In this document: piece by piece, positions 10,101-22,107 of the stretch
How the letters are laid out: each line of letters begins with the position of its first letter
How positions within the stretch are numbered: the first letter of the stretch is position 1
DNA from: Hypomyces perniciosus
Taxonomy: Eukaryota > Ascomycota > Sordariomycetes > Hypocreales > Hypocreaceae
Length of the DNA stretch: 64,000 nucleotides
Assembly: GCA_008477525.1 (NCBI GenBank)
Contig: SPDT01000006.1
Coordinates: 2,445,501-2,509,500, forward strand
Reading direction: 5' to 3'
Notes under the pieces: model-generated
Told to the model about the DNA's origin: nothing
What the model saw: only the letters and a program-made list of their open reading frames with translations
The model's database searches: none
Translations under genes and position numbers: made by a program

Positions 10101-13100
10101 GTAGGTATTTACTAGGTACGGAGTAATACGGAGTATTGGGGGGAGTAAGTAGCAGTAGAAGTACGAAGTAGCAGTAGAGTAATTGTACTACGGAGTACTT
10201 CGTAGTAGGAGGATAAATGCTATGCAATTATTAGGTAGTCCTCTGTATGCATACAGTCCTTGTAGACGCATACCCCCTGTTGTACGTAATAGGTATATGC
10301 ATCTATGCGTGTGGGTAGGTAGATACATATATATGTATGGAAAGCACAGTTGGGCTCATTGTGTACTTGGTAGGAAAAGACAAGTTCGTCATCGTGTGGG
10401 ACATGCGTCAAGCCGGCTATCGAGCTACTGTACGTCTGCACCAGACCAGACCAGGACACACATCCATAGGGCTGATGAGCACTTGGGGAAAGGAAGCACA
10501 AGGTGATCCACTATTACACAAGTAGTCCGTAGGATTCCATTTGACAATTTCATGGAGGCTAAGCGCGTCGTTACTCCGCCTCAGTGCTTTGATGGTTGGA
10601 GTATGTACGAGTATTAGTAGTAGTAGTACTCCTCGTAACTACTGGTAGCGTGAGGCTCCTGGCTGGAGACTGAGGCGATCACTTTGCTTTTTACCGTCGC
10701 CTAGGCGTGGGGAATGACTAGCGGCCTTGATGGAACAAAAAGAAACCTCATAGAATTATCCAGCCTAACCATACATCCATTGGCCGCTTACCTCGCCGAT
10801 GTTTCGGCGATCCGTGCTCACATGGTGCTGTCAAGGCATTGTCAATTGGCCCTGCCTTCTGTGAGTGGGCGAAGCAGTCTTCGCCCTCATAGTGTTATAC
10901 GGAGTTTCCGATCTTAACACGATTGTTGATCCCTAGTAGTAGGAGTAGTACGGAGTATTAACAATAATTGATGGAAATCCTCTCTGAATAAGGCTCGGAG
11001 GGCTGACAGTTTAGGAATCAACTAGACTAGCGCCGCCATCACTAGGGTCCTCTCCAATTTCGGAAAATGACCAGTATGAGGGATATGAGCGGTGATGACA
11101 AAACCATTGGTGGTCTTGACAAAACATCGAAGCCGTTGTGTACCCTTGATATTACGAGTAGGTTCTGTCATTTGTTTTGTAAGCGTGAGTGAGAGTGCAA
11201 AAACAGGAAGATGAGACTGGCGCCATGTTGGCCATGCGCTTGTGAAATAGTCGGTCGGCCCTATGACTCGATGATATCAGAAAGTGGTAGTCCTCGTGAC
11301 AGTATGTAAGCTTGTCAAAAGCGATACCAAACGATAATACCGAACCGACAAGAATGACCCATGCACATTTAGTCGGTCAGACCCTGGTATCAATAGCCTT
11401 GTTTGCCATGTGGTTGGTGTGGCTGTCAAAAAGCGAGTTACTAGCAATATTACCCACAAGCCAGTACCACTAGTACTAGGTAGTAGTAGCACTTGTAAAT
11501 GAGCATGCGATTTGTGTTCTTTCTTCCTGGCATTAATCTTTGACCAACGGAGGCACGGACGCATTATTAGGCAGATGTCTTGGTAATAGCTTGAAGCCTG
11601 GGGTTTGCAAGTTGCAAATGTTTTAGCCGTAGGTAGCTTGGGCCATCAATAACTGAATGTGGAAGAACATGCGCCTCCCTCGGGGATACCCGGTGTCAGA
11701 CGGAAACTACACGGCCATAGCCATCCAGGTAGTATGAGCAGTAATGGATATGTGAAGAGCTTTATATGAGTCGGCAAGGCCAGAGAGAAGGACTTACTGT
11801 TTCCTCTTTAAAGGTGAAAGCGATACTATCATGAAACTACTCGTAAGCGCGCGTTGAAGCAAGGGGTGAATGACGGCTACGAGTATGAGTATGTACCTAG
11901 TGGATAGCATGTGGGTTACGTCTCCAGGCGCATTCCAACGCTGCCCTCAAAACGAACAAAGGTCGCTTGTCTCAAGCACTAGGCTGGACCAAAGCAGATC
12001 AACCTGCATGGGTGGAGATCACCGAGCCCTGGACTGGGATGACTGAAAGAAGGACGCGCACGCATTGAGATGCAGGCAGGTGTGGTCTCGGATCGGAGCT
12101 CAACTGATGAATGATGGATTCAACTTCCGAAGGGGCGGCGGGTATCGGCTGTGCGTACTCGTATGTATGAGTGGTTGGAACAGCATTAACATGGAAAAGT
12201 CGGGTCTGCGGGTAAACCTTAACCCAGTTGCTGGAGTAATGGCTCTCGGCCCATTTTGCTGCCATCTCGCCGAAGCGGAGCAATTAAGCAAGGTTGGCTA
12301 TCGGTGGCAGAACGAACCAACAAAGCGCGTTTACTTTGGATTGGATATCCGCAACTTGGACGTCAGGGAATGATCGACAGGCATACAGAGCACTATTCGT
12401 ACAGTCTGTAGTAGTAGTAATACTATGTAGTAGTATGTATTACCTGTTGGTGGAGACTGCTAACATGGCATGGATGATCCAGTAGTAGTAGTGTATGAGG
12501 AACTGAGACCATCTCAGGAGTTGGATATGATCCGACGTCATGTAACGTGTCGACTTGCAAGTGTATTTGTCTGCCTGTGCGCGAGAGTGCTCCGTATGTA
12601 TGTGGGTATGAGATGCTCCTCCGGGTGGCTGAACGGTTACGCCCGCATCTGCCCAAGCACAGTTCACTGTTGACGACCGTCTAGAAGCGCCGGGCAGAGA
12701 TTGTCTCCGAAGTGGTACGATGACACGGTGGCACCTCCAAGCAGCCAGGATACTATTGGACTTGGGTTCGTGAGTTGCCGGCCTATGGCGCGCCCTGGCA
12801 GGTAGTGGCAGGTCCATTTAGCCAATTGTTGGGATTGCCCGCGAAGTTTGGCATTCCAAGGAATCTCTTTCGTACTCGTAGAGATAGTAGTAGTTGTTGC
12901 GCCGATTGCGAGCTCGTGGCCTATTGACGAGGCTAGGCTGCTTGTTGGTACGAGGCAGAATTCCATGGTCCGGGATTTTGAACATCTGGGCTGCCAGGCA
13001 CGTGCTCTTGGCAAATAGTAGTAGTGCCTAGTAGAGACATATTATTCAGCAAACTACTTCGTACCTGTGCGTACGTTGCTGTTTCTTAAGCACACTCCCC

Positions 13101-14112
13101 TCGCACGAACGGAGGTGTTGAAGGAGCAATTAGGTGCTCGTAGACGATGGACACCTACTCCTTCTACTCGTACTTGTTTTTTCGGGGATAATCCAACGAC
13201 GATGATACTCCGAAGCACACAAAGTCCGATCTATTACGGAGCAACCACTCATCTCAATTCCAGAGCTAGAGGATGAGGATGAGGATGACTAATATGGGGA
13301 ATGTCTGGGCTTGTTCGTTGGCATCCATTAGTATATTGTTTCTGGCCCTACAACCATCATACCACCCCTTGCGCATTGCTAGTTCGTGGGGGTTGTCTTC
13401 TCCACTAGCTGTGGACGATATCTTGACGACAAGCGCGACATCCGAATCGTAACACTACTACTACTACTACTACTTCAGAAGATGCTTTGATCTTGTTCGA
13501 AGTGGTGACGGCGCCCATCGTTCAACACGTGTTAGCACAGAGTACGGAGTGCGACACGCTCCAATCAATCCCCGAGTGTACATACGGAGTACGCCGTAGT
13601 TACGAGCGGCCAGATATAAAACACCTACCATGTTGTTTGGCAAGGGGCTGCTGACTGGACCGACCATAGGGAGGCTACTAACTGCTTCAACGAGTACTAG
13701 TCTGATGCTCCGCATATCACTGGCGCAGGTCAGGTCCCTTGCATCCCGCATCAAGGACACACCACATTAATAGTACTAGCAGTACTCGTAGTACTACCTA
13801 CCTAGGTACTGTACTCTCTTGGCTTTGAAAGGGGCCCGAGACCAGCCCTCAGATGCAGGTGTTTCCCATAGGCGCCAGACGCGCCTGAATCCGCACTTGT
13901 GGAGTACCAGCTGAAGAGGGAAAGCCAAAGAAGGGGGAGAGAGAGACGGAAAGGGAGAGAAGAGAGGGACCAGGTACACCCACTGTACCACGTCGAACCT
14001 GCATTGCATGTACGACGATATACGAGTACTAATCATGATCAGTGGCATAAAGGTACTGGTGCTATTACTAGTAATAGGATTATTACCTACGGAATATTCC
14101 GGACATGGTGTA

Positions 14113-14126
14113 CGGAGTACGGAGTA
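14113..14126. repeat. Direct CGG repeat, CGGAGTACGGAGTA (copy 1)
   Basis: Two CGGAGTA units in tandem, giving CGG triplets spaced by four bases. The identical 14-mer recurs at 24245-24258 and 29237-29250, each time upstream of a gene and outside coding sequence. Confidence 0.75.
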
Positions 14127-14794
14127 CAGAGTACAGAGTAGGGGAGACTTCGTTGTGCTCGTACCTGCAAAAATTCGTTGCTGGGAGGGAGTGAGGCTCA
14201 TCTTCTGATCCGTGCCCGCCAAGGCAAAAAGCCTTCAAGCTTCAACCGGCCCGTACCAAAAGAGTTACTAGCACTATTATTATCGTGGGTGGTTGAGAGG
14301 CGTATCAAATCAATCGCCGACTCATGAGTGGTCGGAGTAGCAGCCCGTCAGCCCTGCGATGGGATGTGTTTGTGAAGACGCTATCGCCAGAAACGGCAGT
14401 GTTTCTGCATTGGAAAGGAGGATTAGGAAAGGTGGTACTAGTACTACCAAGATACCCGGGTGAAACCCGAAAACCGCCAAGCTGGGATTGGTTTGCTGAC
14501 GTCTCATCTTCTTCGGTCCTGGCTCAGAGGCAGATCATCCAAAATACTAGTCTGGTTTGGTACAAGTACGAAGTCCAGAAGAGCAATATTATCCTCGATA
14601 CGGAGTACTCGGCTGGTGATGACTGGCGGTAGACAGGGCGCTCTGACTACTCCAGAACTGGCCAAACGCAACATTCTGGCAAGGCCTCACGACTTGAAAG
14701 GACACGGTTCAAGGCGCAAGGGAGCTTCCGAAGTGCCATGCTAGAACTCCCGCCGGCGAATCCACCCGCTTGGCTCACAGGTGACAGGCTATGG

Positions 14795-14844
14795 ACTGGG
14801 GATGCAGACTGGGATGCATACTGGGATACAGTACTGGGATGCAG
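14795..14844. repeat. Short tandem repeat, four copies of ACTGGGATGCAG
   Basis: Four imperfect head-to-tail copies of a 12-13 bp unit (ACTGGGGATGCAG, ACTGGGATGCAT, ACTGGGATACAGT, ACTGGGATGCAG) in the gene-free block. No coding context. Confidence 0.75.
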
Positions 14845-17749
14845 CACAGGGCGCCTTGGCCTGCTGCCCCTGGCTCGATCCGTGAAAGCAACCTCGATCA
14901 CTGCTGTGGGCCTCATGCAACTTTACACCAACCCGGCCTACCTCTCTCCGGAGCACCTATCCGAGATGCGACGCACTTCGCGTCTGATTTCATACATACA
15001 TACACACGGAGTACTACGAGACACTAGGACTATTGGTGTGTACCTGTACCTGTACCTGTAAGGATCTTTTTATCCGTGTCGAGTTGCCTGTACTGTGTCC
15101 ATTGGTGCGGAGTACAGTACTCGTACATGCTCGTACTACTTACTACCTAGGTATGTATGTATGCATGGACACTGCAACATCCTTCGGAACTGGCTGAATC
15201 TTATTCGTCTGCTACTACTTCGTACTCCTTTCTTTTTTTTGATCTCCGTGACGTGTCATTGGCTCCGGCTAGTCTCTTGGCAAAAGGCTGCAAGGATAGG
15301 ATATCTCACGGACAACTGCCGCCTGGAGTTCTTTCTGTCTCCCCCACCCTACCATCGACCCGCTAATTTGCGCAGGAAAAATAATTCATACTACTCCGTA
15401 CTTGTGTACGAGTACTCGTAGACTATGGGGAGTGGGGGGACAGGCGAGGGGTGTGTGAACACTCGCCTGACAAATGAGCTTTCTGAGCTGCTTATCCTGG
15501 GCAGAGTTTCGCTATGCTTTCCGCAGATTTTTCCCTTCATCTTGAATGCCAATAGAGGACGAAGTACGGAGTACTGTACTTGCAAAAATTCCAGTGTGAA
15601 ACATTCTGTATGTCCGAAGCAGTACTTGGAATTTCTCTCCCTCAGCAAGATATATACCTATCTAGCAAGGGAGGCACTCGGTGGCCTTTTAAGGTCTGCA
15701 AACATGTATGTAGTACATGTTAAACCGCAGGCTATTATAGGTACTTCTTTGCAGCGTTTACGACAAGGTGTGCCAGGGAGTTATCGCCCTGTTGCAATGT
15801 CGCGCGCGCCTATATGATTAATGTTCCGTACCTAGGACAATTTCGACCTGCAATACTTCGTACATACCTGCGAGTACTACTCCGTACTACTCCTTTGACT
15901 TGTAACCGCATTTGCACGTCTCCGTTTACGAGTATGCATCGCCTTGCCCCGCTGAACAAAGTTCCCACTTTTACACATAACTGACAGGTCGTCGAGCTGA
16001 GAAAGATGGGGCAGCAAGATGCGTGACAAGAGATAACCCCTTTCGGAGATTGTGGCAACCCTCACAGCTCTCCGTTTCTCTCTCTAGAAAGGCCGCCGGT
16101 TTTTTTTTGCCCGTCCATCTTACTAGTAAGGTACTTGAGCTTAGGCTGACTGACTGGCATGCTTCCCCTCTAGCTTCCACGTTTCTTTTCCCATTATTTA
16201 GCCCTCTTTATCTATCTTTCCGAACCCCAACAAGGATCCTTCCTCACCATACCTTGGCACTACGAGTACCTATCCATGCACTCTATTTTCTGCGACGTCA
16301 CGCAGACACGCCTGATAGGTCACTGTACATACATGCTGCGACGTCCTTATGGGGTAACTCGCATCTGGCCCTGGCAACAAGGGCCCCAGACCCCCACAGT
16401 CTCCATTCCACAAGTGCTCGTCAGTAGTACAGGTACTCGTACTTATAAATGAAGAGAGAAGAGAGGAAAAGAAAAGAAAAGAGAAGGAAGAAAGAAAGAC
16501 ACAACGGCAAAATTCAACCGCGAACGACAAGCCCTGAGCACCGTTTTGTGTATTAGTTATTGGATAGGCAACAGTCTCTGAAGTCGCTGTCACCGTCGCC
16601 CTTTGTGCGAGACCCTCTAAGCCGAGGTCGCCGGTTATTTCAATCCTTTATTATTATTTCTTATTATTATTCTCTCTTCCGTATTTGTACTGTACACGCC
16701 CTCTCCAAACGGTGGTTCCTCATCTGTCTTGACTCGATACTACGCTACTACCCATACATACCACCTCGTGGGTTGCCAAACATCGTCATTGCCCTGTCTT
16801 TCTTTTTCCTCACCACTTTTTACACAACGTGATAAGCCCGTTAATACCCCCAGCACCACACCACGTTGTTCTACATCACTCACTCCCCTTGCCCAGTCAC
16901 TCGCCCTGTGCAGCCGAGGCTTTGAAAAGCGAGTACACACTATCTACGAGTATACTCGTTCGCTTGTTGCTGTTGCTGTTGGTGTTTCTTGTCAGAGAGA
17001 CTGGACGTTCGCCTCTTACATTGTCGGTAACGGCATCGCCGCTCGGCACTTGCATTGCCCTTTCGGCCTGGACCACGCGGGAATTTCACCACTTGGGCTT
17101 CTTCAACCCTTCCATGTGGATCCCGTGTCCTTTCACCCTGTACCGTCCCATCGAAGCACCTTGGTTTGTCCCCTCCAACGGCTGGTATTACGTCGTGCTC
17201 CCCTTAAACCATTCATTGCCATCTCCCCAGCCCCGAAGGGGCTTCTGAGTGTTTGACAACGTCTTCGCCTTGCCCTTGCTGCTGGTGCCAGCCAGTAATA
17301 GGCATAGCAGTCTTGGAGCCTGGGAGCTGTCTGTCCAGCCATTCAATTCAAGATCCTGGGCCGTGGTACCGGCGCGGCAGGTGCATATCTAGGGTTGCGC
17401 AACAGCCACTTGAAGGGCCCAAAGTCAGGCCGTCGCCCGTTTCCGCTTCCTTGCCCCTCGGCACTGGCATTTATTGTTGTATCCGGGTTCTTGTCGCGTT
17501 GTTATCTGTTGTCGGCAGAAGGGCGTCTTAGAAACACCAACATTTGAAATCAATCTGTCTCGTCTGAGTCTGGTATGTAATCATTTGTTGCCCGCTTCTA
17601 CAACCCGCTTCCCCTCTGGGCCGATTATCTTTCGCCGCCAGCCGCCGACAAACCAAATCTTGGCCTGCTGGAGTTATCCCGGATCTGAATTCCGGGCGTA
17701 CTGATCATCACCTACATCGTCACCAACACCATCTCTTTCGTCGTCGTTC

Positions 17750-19226
17750 ATGACTCTGATCGCCTGCCCGGTTGCCCGATCGAACTTCAAACCCTACCAA
17801 GCTGGTGGTCTAGGATTCTCACATCACCCGTCATTAACGTCCATGACTTCAGTGATGTCCTATCAATACCCTGCGCCGGAACCAAGCACGGGAGAGATGG
17901 ACATGTCGCAATCGCCCTATCCCATGGTTTACGGCATCCCACCACCAAAATCCCCTTCCGATAGCATAGGAGGGACTCAGGATTCCTCAATGACTTTCAA
18001 TGACAACAGTCGCCCGCATCATGTGCTGAAAAGGTCCTGCTCAACGCCATCAGTTGGTGCACCTTCAACGTCCTCTTCAGATCACCAATCTGCAACGGGG
18101 CCTTCGGGGGAGAAGAAAAGGAATAAGCTAGGCTACCATAGAACATCTATCGCTTGCAGTAAGTTGGCTACTTCTTCTCTTACATCTGTCCTAGATATTC
18201 CGAGCACAAACTAAAACGACTTCGCAACAAGGTCATTGCCGTAGGCGCAAAATTCGCTGTATCGCATCCCCTGACGTTCAGAATCGCTGCGTCAACTGCA
18301 TCCGGCTCAAGAAGGAATGCAGTTTTTATCCAGTGGACCAGCAAAACACCGACCCGAAGTTATCTTCTCAAGGATCGGTAGGAACTGCTATACCAACGGC
18401 TTCGTCTTCATCATCACCAGTGGTTCTCAGCGGGAGCCCTGTTGAGTTGGCCTCGCATCAACATCAGTATTCTCAGGTCCCGGTTGCGCCTCTACCTAGC
18501 ATGGGAACCCCAACTATTCAAATTCCTGTGAATGAATACTTCCCCCCGGAAGTCAAAGGTGAGTCGAGAAAATCAAGCAATAAGTTAACCTCGGGTGTTT
18601 GAGAGTTGGCTGACAGCGGTGGTGTCAAAGTTCCCTCGAACGGCCCTCGAACGGGGATCCCATATAGCATGAGAGACAAACACTCAACGAACTGGGTGAC
18701 CACGGACGCAAACGGTAACCCGATCTCGAAAACCGGAGACCCGAACATGGCCTGGCGATCTTATCCAACGGAGTCTCCGATACATGGACAGTTTATTCCA
18801 TTCTCACATGTGTCGGCGTCTTCTGCTACCTGGGCCGGCCCAACCACCGAATCTGGCGGAGTTATGGGATGGGGTAGTATCCCAGCCCCTGTCCGTTCCC
18901 TGTCCTTCAGCGGAGAAGGTCTAGGGAGTCAGCAGGCATCGCAGTACTACCATATGGCGCAGAATCCGCCCTACGAGCGACAGCCGGGCAATAGCACTAA
19001 CATGTATTCTTTGGGCGTCTCTATGGGTGCCATGGGATCCAGCTCTGGGCAGAGCATGAACCCAACTGGGTCCGTGGCAGGAAGAGTGGTCCCTTCATCG
19101 ACTCCGATTGCTTGGCAGCAGCAACTCATGTCACAGCAACAGCAACATCATATGCCCTATCCAAGGGGAGGAGACAACTACGGAGAGTGGGGATACAGCG
19201 ACACCGGCGAAACTCATCACATGTAG
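17750..19226 (+). CDS. Zn(II)2Cys6 transcription factor (short, Ser/Gln-rich)
   Basis: Nuclear DNA-binding regulator of about 452 residues. Three exons (17750-18158, 18232-18558, 18604-19226). Intron 1 interrupts the zinc cluster one codon after its first Cys, and splicing restores ACSHCRRRKIRC followed by VNCIRLKKEC, a complete six-cysteine binuclear cluster (about residues 135-165). Intron 2 (45 nt, 18559-18603) is short and its acceptor TTGAG is weak, but the joined frame is a whole number of codons. No fungal-specific regulatory (MHR) domain is seen. The rest is low-complexity, with Ser/Pro-rich stretches and a Gln/His run near the C-terminus. The upstream region is very long (10.5 kb) and pyrimidine-rich near the gene, suggesting complex control. 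Target genes are not deducible. A downstream in-frame ATG (MTSVMSYQ, about 17844) could also be used. Confidence 0.88.
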
Positions 19227-21553
19227 GGGCCACAACTCGAGCAGTATATACGCTAGTATATACTGTTCTTAGCCTTTTTCTGAATCGTTATCGTGGTTCT
19301 GGTTATTTGATGATTCGAAATAAAGCGACCACGAATCCTGGGTGGTCGAATTAGCTACCGGCGTTTCCGGCGTTCCTCGGGTTGAAAATCGAAACCGAAG
19401 CCTTTCCGAGACGCGAGAGCGATGTAAGGCGGAAACGTGGAAATGTTATGCTTTGAATATCTCCACGAGCCAATGAATTACTGGGAAAATCTGCAACATA
19501 GTGGGGAGTTGGACACATGAAATCTCTCGATATAAAAGGCTCAATTTGGCAACATTTTCGAATTATTAGTTACCTTTCATTCGATCCTGCAATATTCTAT
19601 TCAGCCTATACGACTCATACGATATCGACGGACGAATCATACTAATAGGGGAAACACTCCCTGTTCGGGTTTCTCACACGGCTATACTATTTCACCGGCG
19701 AGTTCCGTAGGACCTTTTGCGACCATTCATTCTTGGAGCCCCCGACTGGGCCGCAACTTTCCGGTGACTCAACGTCGTAATCTCCCAAGAAAATATCACC
19801 ATACAGTCTTGAAGGCTTTTTTTTTTTGGGAGAGAACGACTCCACAACTCAACTTGGACGTCGTTGGTCGGTCAGTATGGTTATTTGATTGATCATTTAT
19901 TCACCGATGACACTCTTCCAAGACCGACACAACATATTTCAATTTGCAACGTCCGAGACTTTGGCATACCGAGGGCTGTTGACAGGTGTGAAAAGTTATT
20001 TTGGTTGCGAGCTTGGTCCTTAACTTTATCACTGCTGTCTTCCACGAAAGCACGAAAGCACGAAAGCAAAACTTCACTAGCTCTATTTCCTATATTCCCT
20101 GCATCTCATATTTTCCTCCAGCGGAGCAAACCTGCCACGTTTCTGGGCTATCCTAACAGCAAGAGGACAACTGCAGATGCGGCGGAACTTTTGACGACTG
20201 TATTATAAAGATAAATTCAGCCGATGAGTCTACGACCAAGCGATTTTAGACACGGGGAGGCCTTCAAAATGTGGGCGGGGACTTGGGTGTTGCATTCCGG
20301 AAGGTCTTCTGGTGTGATGACGCGATAAGGAAATAGGTAGCAAAGGTGGATGTTGGCGTGACACTGTTTACAACATTGAATTGCGCTTTCTCCTTTATTC
20401 GATCTATACGCCCTGCTATTGAGACAAAAAGTCGAGCAATGCAATGGCACTCGAGGCGTACAAAGGAATCTTCAACTTTTGTCCTCCGCCTTTTTACCTT
20501 TGTTCTGGGGCCTATGAGGTTGTTTTTCTTAATCAACTTAGACTGGGGAGCATGTGGTCTTGAAAAACAGTTAGATTTTTTCTCATCTGCTTAGAGTTCT
20601 TTTTTGTCGTTTCATCCATCTAGGAGGAGATTTGTACAGGTTTTTGGTTGTATTTTTCAAAAGGGTTTGGCGCATTCTGGGTGGTATACATTGAGTCGAT
20701 GGTTCTGGAAATACATAAAAAAACGAACACGAAGAGCACGAAAAGCCCAGGCAAAACAATATCACTTTAGCGATTTATGCATTACTACCTATATATATGG
20801 TGCCATGATTATACAACGAATCGTGTTGGACCGGGGCTGTTCAACAGTCTTGGAGCCCTCAACTTGAGGGCCTTAAGTTATGAAGCTGTGGATTCTGAGA
20901 GCCTTAGTTATTCGAGTTACTCATACAAAGTGCGGAGCATAAATGGAGACTGTGGCTTAAACAAATTGATCAGATGATCGATTTTACTTCAATGGCTGCA
21001 TTAAGCTGACCTGAGTCAAGACTATCGGATCTTCATTATCAATCTTATCAATCTGGTGTGTCAACCTCAGTAACGGATAATTCCACATTACGGCACATTC
21101 CTTTATTCCTAACTAGCCTGTAAGAACCCGGATGGTTAGCAAATTCATGTATTTAAGCAGCAGCTTTTCCCACCTAACTTGGGATCAGCAAGAGTGTCGA
21201 ATTCTATCATTTTATGCATCTGCAAATGAGCCCTCATACTGTTGATCTGTGATTGATATGGTGGGTCTGCACACACTTCTCTCCATGTATTATGAGTCTA
21301 TTCTGTACCATGTACTCCGTGAAGGCAGCTGAGATGCGAAGTAGGAGTATTTATAACAGCAGCTTCCCATGCTGTAGAGTTGGAAATAGCCTAGATTTGA
21401 GTTCTTTGGTTGATAGCATTCATATTAATAGCATGTCGTTTACACCTCAAGTTAATTTCATGAAGAAAGCTGCGCTTTGTTGTATACAGTTTAGTGAATT
21501 GACAACTGAATATCACCATAACAATCTAGATACAGGAAATGCATGTCTTTGCC
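19227..21553. other. Gene-free stretch between Zn2Cys6 and DUF202 genes
   Basis: Convergent 3' flanks of the two neighbours plus about 2 kb with no recognisable gene. It holds a triple CACGAAAG repeat near 20045-20068 and several A- or T-rich stretches. No RNA gene is evident to me. Confidence 0.5.
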
Positions 21554-22107
21554 TCATACAGCCACAAGACGCCACGTCAACACCAGCAGCACGGTATACG
21601 CACAGAGACTCAGGGCCGTCAACATAATGACTGTGTCGCCACTCGTCCGGAACTTGCGCCGGACAACACCATCCGACGACTCGGTGACGAAGAACTGGCG
21701 GTGGCCTTGGTAGCGGCGAAACACGGCGACAACCAGGATGGCGGTACCGAAGGCGGCGAAAAGGGCGCCGATGGCATAAAACTCTTCGGTGAAAACCTTG
21801 AGGATGACGAGGGAAAAGGAGAACAGGCCGAGCGCCGTGCGCATGTAGGCACCTTCAAATGTGCGTTGAGCGGCCCGTATTTCGACCAGCCTTGCGGGGT
21901 GGTAGAGATCACTTGTTAGAAACGTACGACAGACAGCAGATGGAAAAGCGTAGCAAGTGTTGGGGGGGGGGGGCACCATCTCGTGGGATGGAGAGATCCA
22001 GCCGATGCGTCGACACTGGGCGACACAGGTCAAACTCACTCCTGGGCCGTCAACACTACAGAGCGCGCTCTATGGAGACGGAGATGCAAATGCTCCTCCG
22101 GGTTTGG
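21554..22107 (-). CDS. Small DUF202-family membrane protein
   Basis: The main exon (21890-21554) encodes LVEIRAAQRTFEGAYMRTALG and then three hydrophobic segments (about FSFSLVILKVF, FYAIGALFAAFGTAILVVAVF, TVIMLTALSLCAYTVLLVLTW). This is the DUF202 pattern: a charged E/R-x-x-R-T-F helix before transmembrane helices, related to the VTC1-like membrane fold. An upstream exon 22107-22040 (frame NPEEHLHLRLHRARSVVLTAQE) joins in phase across a 149-nt intron (22039-21891, GTGAGT donor, CTAAC branch). Its own start is unresolved; an ATG at 22199 followed by a donor GTTCGT would give 137 residues. Alternatively the gene is a single exon starting at the ATG near 21981, reading through a C12 tract (MVPPPP). 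The function of the family in fungi is unknown. Confidence 0.7.

Larger units (their letters stand above)
7186..17749. other. 10.5-kb gene-free region rich in microsatellites
   Basis: I find no gene in about 10.5 kb. Open frames are all short (at most 175 codons), overlap each other in different frames and show no family motif. The content is distinctive: many TAG/TAC trinucleotide runs (for example near 12410-12490 and 13450-13475), TACGAGTA and TACGGAGTA words, a purine-rich run (about 13916-13970), the tandem repeats listed separately, and from about 16,400 a pyrimidine-rich stretch that is probably leader of the Zn2Cys6 gene at 17,750. It is the shared upstream region of the divergent methylesterase and Zn2Cys6 genes. 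Non-coding RNA genes could hide here without being visible by eye. Confidence 0.6.

Noticed and set aside
16729..17256. 175-codon plus-strand frame
   Set aside because: Low-complexity leader DNA of the Zn2Cys6 gene; overlapping frames are equally open and no domain is visible.
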